A DNA stretch of 64,000 bases, taken from contig NZ_JAARML010000001.1 in the NCBI RefSeq assembly GCF_011759375.1, forward strand, positions 1,798,001 to 1,862,000, written 5' to 3'. The translations under genes and the position numbers were made by a program. Below the pieces are notes generated by a model. It searched no databases. It was not told the DNA's origin and saw nothing but the letters and a program-made list of their open reading frames with translations. The stretch comes from Paraflavitalea devenefica. GTDB taxonomy: Bacteria > Bacteroidota > Bacteroidia > Chitinophagales > Chitinophagaceae. This document shows, piece by piece, positions 61,673-64,000 of the stretch (the first letter of the stretch is position 1; each line of letters starts with the position of its first letter).

Positions 61673-62140
61673 CTAAAAAATCGGCCAGCTATTCCCGGGA
61701 AAAGTGGCCGATTGAATCTTAAGTGCGTAGTGGATGATCTCTGCCAGGTAATTACCCAGCAATTCATACTTGAAGGTATAGTTGTTATTCACCTCCTCCA
61801 GCATCTTTTCAAATAACTCCCGGATGCGCTTATCCTGCCGCTGATTTAAAAAATACACCGGGTTGGCGTTCTGCCTGAACATCGGCAAGGCGCGGAAAAT
61901 GCTTTGCATTTTACCAGACAGAAAAGCGGTGTTAAACAGGCAGGAGAATCCCGCCGGGTTGCCGGGTAATGATCCTGCTGCCTGTGGAGCCTGGGGGCCA
62001 TAAAAACACAACATGGTTTTCGTGCCCGGTGTATTGTTGCTTACGAGGCTGATAGTGAAATAATCAGCCTGCTGCTGAGGGGTGACGGTGTTGCCATTTT
62101 CTTCCAGCCTGAATACATAAAATTGCTTCGCATAGTTCAT
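61673..62140 (-). CDS. AraC-type sensor domain lacking the HTH
   Basis: This 155-residue protein aligns with the N-terminal ligand-binding domain of the AraC regulator encoded at 63227 (AGFSCLFNTAFLSGKMQSIF against TGFFCIFKEGFFSEKLRGSI; FKYELLGNYLAEIIHYALK against YKYDLLRNYVTEMIHYALK). It ends where that protein continues into its two HTH motifs. The following 55 bases before the hydrolase gene cannot encode them. It is therefore either a degenerate remnant or a stand-alone sensor that could dimerise with the full regulator. The frame is intact. Confidence 0.75.
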   Translation of the reverse strand: MNYAKQFYVFRLEENGNTVTPQQQADYFTISLVSNNTPGTKTMLCFYGPQAPQAAGSLPGNPAGFSCLFNTAFLSGKMQSIFRALPMFRQNANPVYFLNQRQDKRIRELFEKMLEEVNNNYTFKYELLGNYLAEIIHYALKIQSATFPGNSWPIF

Positions 62141-62163
62141 GGTCCTGTTATCTGGGGTGGCAA

Positions 62164-63021
62164 CTATGCTTCTGCCGGTTGATGCTCAAAAGCGGTGGAA
62201 ATGGTCACGGATTTCCAGGCTTCCAGTTCCTCGCGGACGGAATTGATCTTGTTATAGGCCAGTTCATAGGCATCACTGCCTAGGAATAAATGCAGGGGAG
62301 CTTCCGGGGCTTCTGCTACCTGTATCAGGGCAAGGGCTGCTTTATCGGGATCGCCCAGTTGGTTGCCATTCATGATCTCCTGGTGAAAAGCCTGTGTTTC
62401 CCTTACTTCCTTATAAGCTTCTATCGGATGGGCAGGCACATTCAGGGAGCTGGCAGCAAGGAATTGCGTTCTGAAATAACCGGGAGAAACAATGGTAGCC
62501 TTAATACCAAAAGACTTGATCTCGGCCGACAGTGCTTCTGTAAATCCTTCTACGGCAAACTTGGTAGCGCAATAAATACCAAAGCCAGGGAAAGTACCGA
62601 TAAAGCCACCAATGGAAGAGATGTTGAAAATATGCCCGGATTGTTGTGCCCGTAAATAAGGCATTACCCGGCGGATCACATTCAGGGTGCCGAATACATT
62701 GATGTCAAAATTCTTCCTGGCTTCTGCATCTGTGAGCTCTTCCAGGCTGCCTGCCAGGCCATAACCTGCATTGTTTACGACTACGTCTACCTGACCGAAA
62801 AGATTAACCGTTTCGTCAATCGCTTTCTGAATACTGGTTTCACTGTTAAGGTCAACCGTAAGGGGCAGAAAGCTGCTGCTATAACCCACGGCCCTGATCA
62901 ATTCTTCTTTGCTTCTTGAGGTGGCGGCTACGTTATAGCCCTGTGCCAATAACTGTTGTACCAGTGACAAACCTAAGCCTTTGGAGGCGCCGGTTACGAA
63001 CCATACTTTACTGTGTTTCAT
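62164..63021 (-). CDS. Short-chain dehydrogenase/reductase
   Basis: This is a 285-residue classical SDR: the NAD(P)-binding TGASKGLG at residues 11-18, NNAGYG, the catalytic Ser in ISSIGG, and YCATKFAVEG with the Tyr-x3-Lys pair. The Lys/Arg pattern after the first strand (AATSRSKEEL) suggests NADP. SDRs of this kind are regularly found next to AraC regulators in Bacteroidota, as here, and are probably induced by them. The substrate is unknown. TAGCTTTG on the minus strand (63051-63044) is a perfect -7 element upstream. Confidence 0.9.
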   Translation of the reverse strand: MKHSKVWFVTGASKGLGLSLVQQLLAQGYNVAATSRSKEELIRAVGYSSSFLPLTVDLNSETSIQKAIDETVNLFGQVDVVVNNAGYGLAGSLEELTDAEARKNFDINVFGTLNVIRRVMPYLRAQQSGHIFNISSIGGFIGTFPGFGIYCATKFAVEGFTEALSAEIKSFGIKATIVSPGYFRTQFLAASSLNVPAHPIEAYKEVRETQAFHQEIMNGNQLGDPDKAALALIQVAEAPEAPLHLFLGSDAYELAYNKINSVREELEAWKSVTISTAFEHQPAEA

Positions 63022-63043
63022 AATTGATTTGTTTTTGATAACA

Positions 63044-63051
63044 CAAAGCTA
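63044..63051 (-). promoter_or_regulatory. -7 element of the SDR promoter, next to GGTGCACC
   Basis: TAGCTTTG on the minus strand matches TAnnTTTG perfectly. Just upstream lies the palindrome GGTGCACC within CGGTGCGGTGCACCCG (about 63053-63068), a possible regulator site. Confidence 0.45.
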
Positions 63052-63226
63052 CGGTGCGGTGCACCCGATCTTGTTGCAGCATTCAAAGCAATAATTACGA
63101 AATTCAAACCGGGAGAAAATAAGCTTTTCAAGGGGCCTTATATAATCACAAAAAGAACGGTGACGCCTTTTGCTTGCAACGCAAACGAAAGGTGTCACCG
63201 CTAATGGACAAGTGTAATGCTATGTA

Positions 63227-64000
63227 TTAAATGCTTCTGAAGGCAGAAGGGGTGAGCGCCACCTGTTTCTTAAAAAAGTTATTGAAATGGGAAGGCTCTT
63301 CAAAGCCCAGGCAATAACTGATCTCTGAAATATTCCAGTTGGTATGTTTCAGCAATGCTTTTGCTTCGCTGATCAGCCTTTCCATAATATGTTCGGTGGT
63401 GGTTTTACCGGTAGTTTCTTTAATGGCCCTGTTCAGGTGATTAACGTGTACGGCCAGTTCTTTGGCAAAGTCGTTGGCTGAACGCAGGGAAAAGCGTTGA
63501 GAAGGCGAATCTATCGGAAATTGCCGCTCCAGCAATTCGGTAAATACCGCGGTAATGCGCGATTTGGCATTTGTATGCTGGTGAATATTCTCGGAAGGCT
63601 GCATCTTCAACGCATAGTGGATCATTTCCGTAACATAATTCCGCAGCAGGTCATACTTATAGGCATAATCAGAACCAATCTCTTCCATCATCTTCAGGAA
63701 GATCTGACTTACGTCTTTATCCTGCTCTTTACTGAGGGGGTAAGCTGGCTTGCCGCCCGGGGCAAACATGGGAAATTCGTTGATGCTGCCCCGCAGCTTT
63801 TCACTAAAGAAGCCTTCCTTGAAAATGCAGAAGAAACCGGTATTGGTCTCTGTATTGCCTTCCCAGGTATAGGGCACTTTGGGATTGAAGAACAGCAGGG
63901 TGCTGCCCGAAACGGGAATGCTTTTATCGGCATAGTGGAAAATGAAGTCTCCCCGCATCAGGCTTACCTTGTAAAAGTCGCGGCGGCTGTATTTCACCGG
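63227..64000 (-). CDS. AraC-family transcriptional regulator, N-terminus outside the window
   Basis: The visible 257 codons contain most of the cupin-like ligand-binding domain (SGSTLLFFNPKVPYTWEG, FFCIFKEGFF) and the C-terminal AraC domain with two helix-turn-helix motifs (NDFAKELAVHVNHLNRAIKETTG; WNISEISYCLGFEEPSHFNNFF). The GTG at 63997 is internal: relatives have some 30-40 residues before this point and the frame stays open to the window edge. It is divergent in function from, but on the same strand as, the SDR gene 200 bases downstream, which it probably controls. Confidence 0.9.
   Translation of the reverse strand, partial: PVKYSRRDFYKVSLMRGDFIFHYADKSIPVSGSTLLFFNPKVPYTWEGNTETNTGFFCIFKEGFFSEKLRGSINEFPMFAPGGKPAYPLSKEQDKDVSQIFLKMMEEIGSDYAYKYDLLRNYVTEMIHYALKMQPSENIHQHTNAKSRITAVFTELLERQFPIDSPSQRFSLRSANDFAKELAVHVNHLNRAIKETTGKTTTEHIMERLISEAKALLKHTNWNISEISYCLGFEEPSHFNNFFKKQVALTPSAFRSI

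Noticed and set aside
63995..63997. GTG as start of the AraC gene
   Set aside because: It falls in the middle of the ligand-binding domain, and the frame stays open to the window end.

Overview
The window looks like chromosome of a Bacteroidota bacterium, most likely in or near the Chitinophagaceae (this placement is inference; no search was run). The signs are: gliding genes gldE-gldD behind mutY-ssb; an ArgF'-type transcarbamylase in a complete arginine cluster; a DUF5777 beta-barrel and Reg_prop/Y_Y_Y sensor kinases; a 31-residue basic protein of the AURKAIP1/COX24 type; and promoters that read TTTG-N19/20-TAnnTTTG, with little Shine-Dalgarno signal before start codons. Most genes are core or housekeeping. 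I see no prophage, insertion sequence, CRISPR array, rRNA or tRNA.

Layout. 1-4.5 kb: radA (cut by the window edge), a YugP-type zinc protease, a gene-free stretch with three hairpin terminators, RNase G and the tiny basic protein. 4.5-11.6 kb: TPR protein, HU, mutY, ssb, gldE, gldD and a large TPR membrane protein. 11.7-19.7 kb: DUF3109 protein, lutB, a polysaccharide deacetylase-like protein, and on the minus strand an EamA transporter, purH (with its own promoter inside comEC) and comEC. 20-23.7 kb: an unknown protein, a membrane protein, a NarL-type two-component pair and a DinB protein. 23.7-26.6 kb: a carB that lacks the allosteric domain. 26.6-27.2 kb: repeats and a small membrane protein. 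27.6-31.8 kb: an M23 peptidase, Bcp peroxiredoxin and two paralogous surface-type lipoproteins. 32-38.6 kb: a giant propeller sensor kinase with its response regulator, an alpha/beta hydrolase and a TPR protein. 38.8-41.1 kb: lipoprotein cytochrome c, OB-fold protein, YceI and an outer-membrane barrel. 41.1-47.5 kb: birA, rsfS, ftsH, lutC, a gamma-glutamylcyclotransferase-like protein, lpxH and a conserved secreted protein. 47.6-51.6 kb: mscS, a MerR regulator and gyrB. 51.6-60.1 kb: a minus-strand arginine operon transcribed GNAT-argG-argC-argD-argF'-argB-argE-argH, probably working through N-succinyl intermediates. 60.7-64 kb: an alpha/beta hydrolase, an AraC sensor domain without its DNA-binding half, a short-chain dehydrogenase and an AraC regulator cut by the window end.

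The least expected material is in the non-coding DNA. Several families of short interspersed palindromes recur. The clearest is a hairpin built on CTGGTTCGTG/CACGAACCAG, found at four places, one of them inside a coding sequence just after the signal peptide. There are also an 11-bp and a 22-bp tandem array, a pair of palindromes two helical turns apart before a duplicated lipoprotein gene, and terminators with no gene in front of them that may mark small RNAs.
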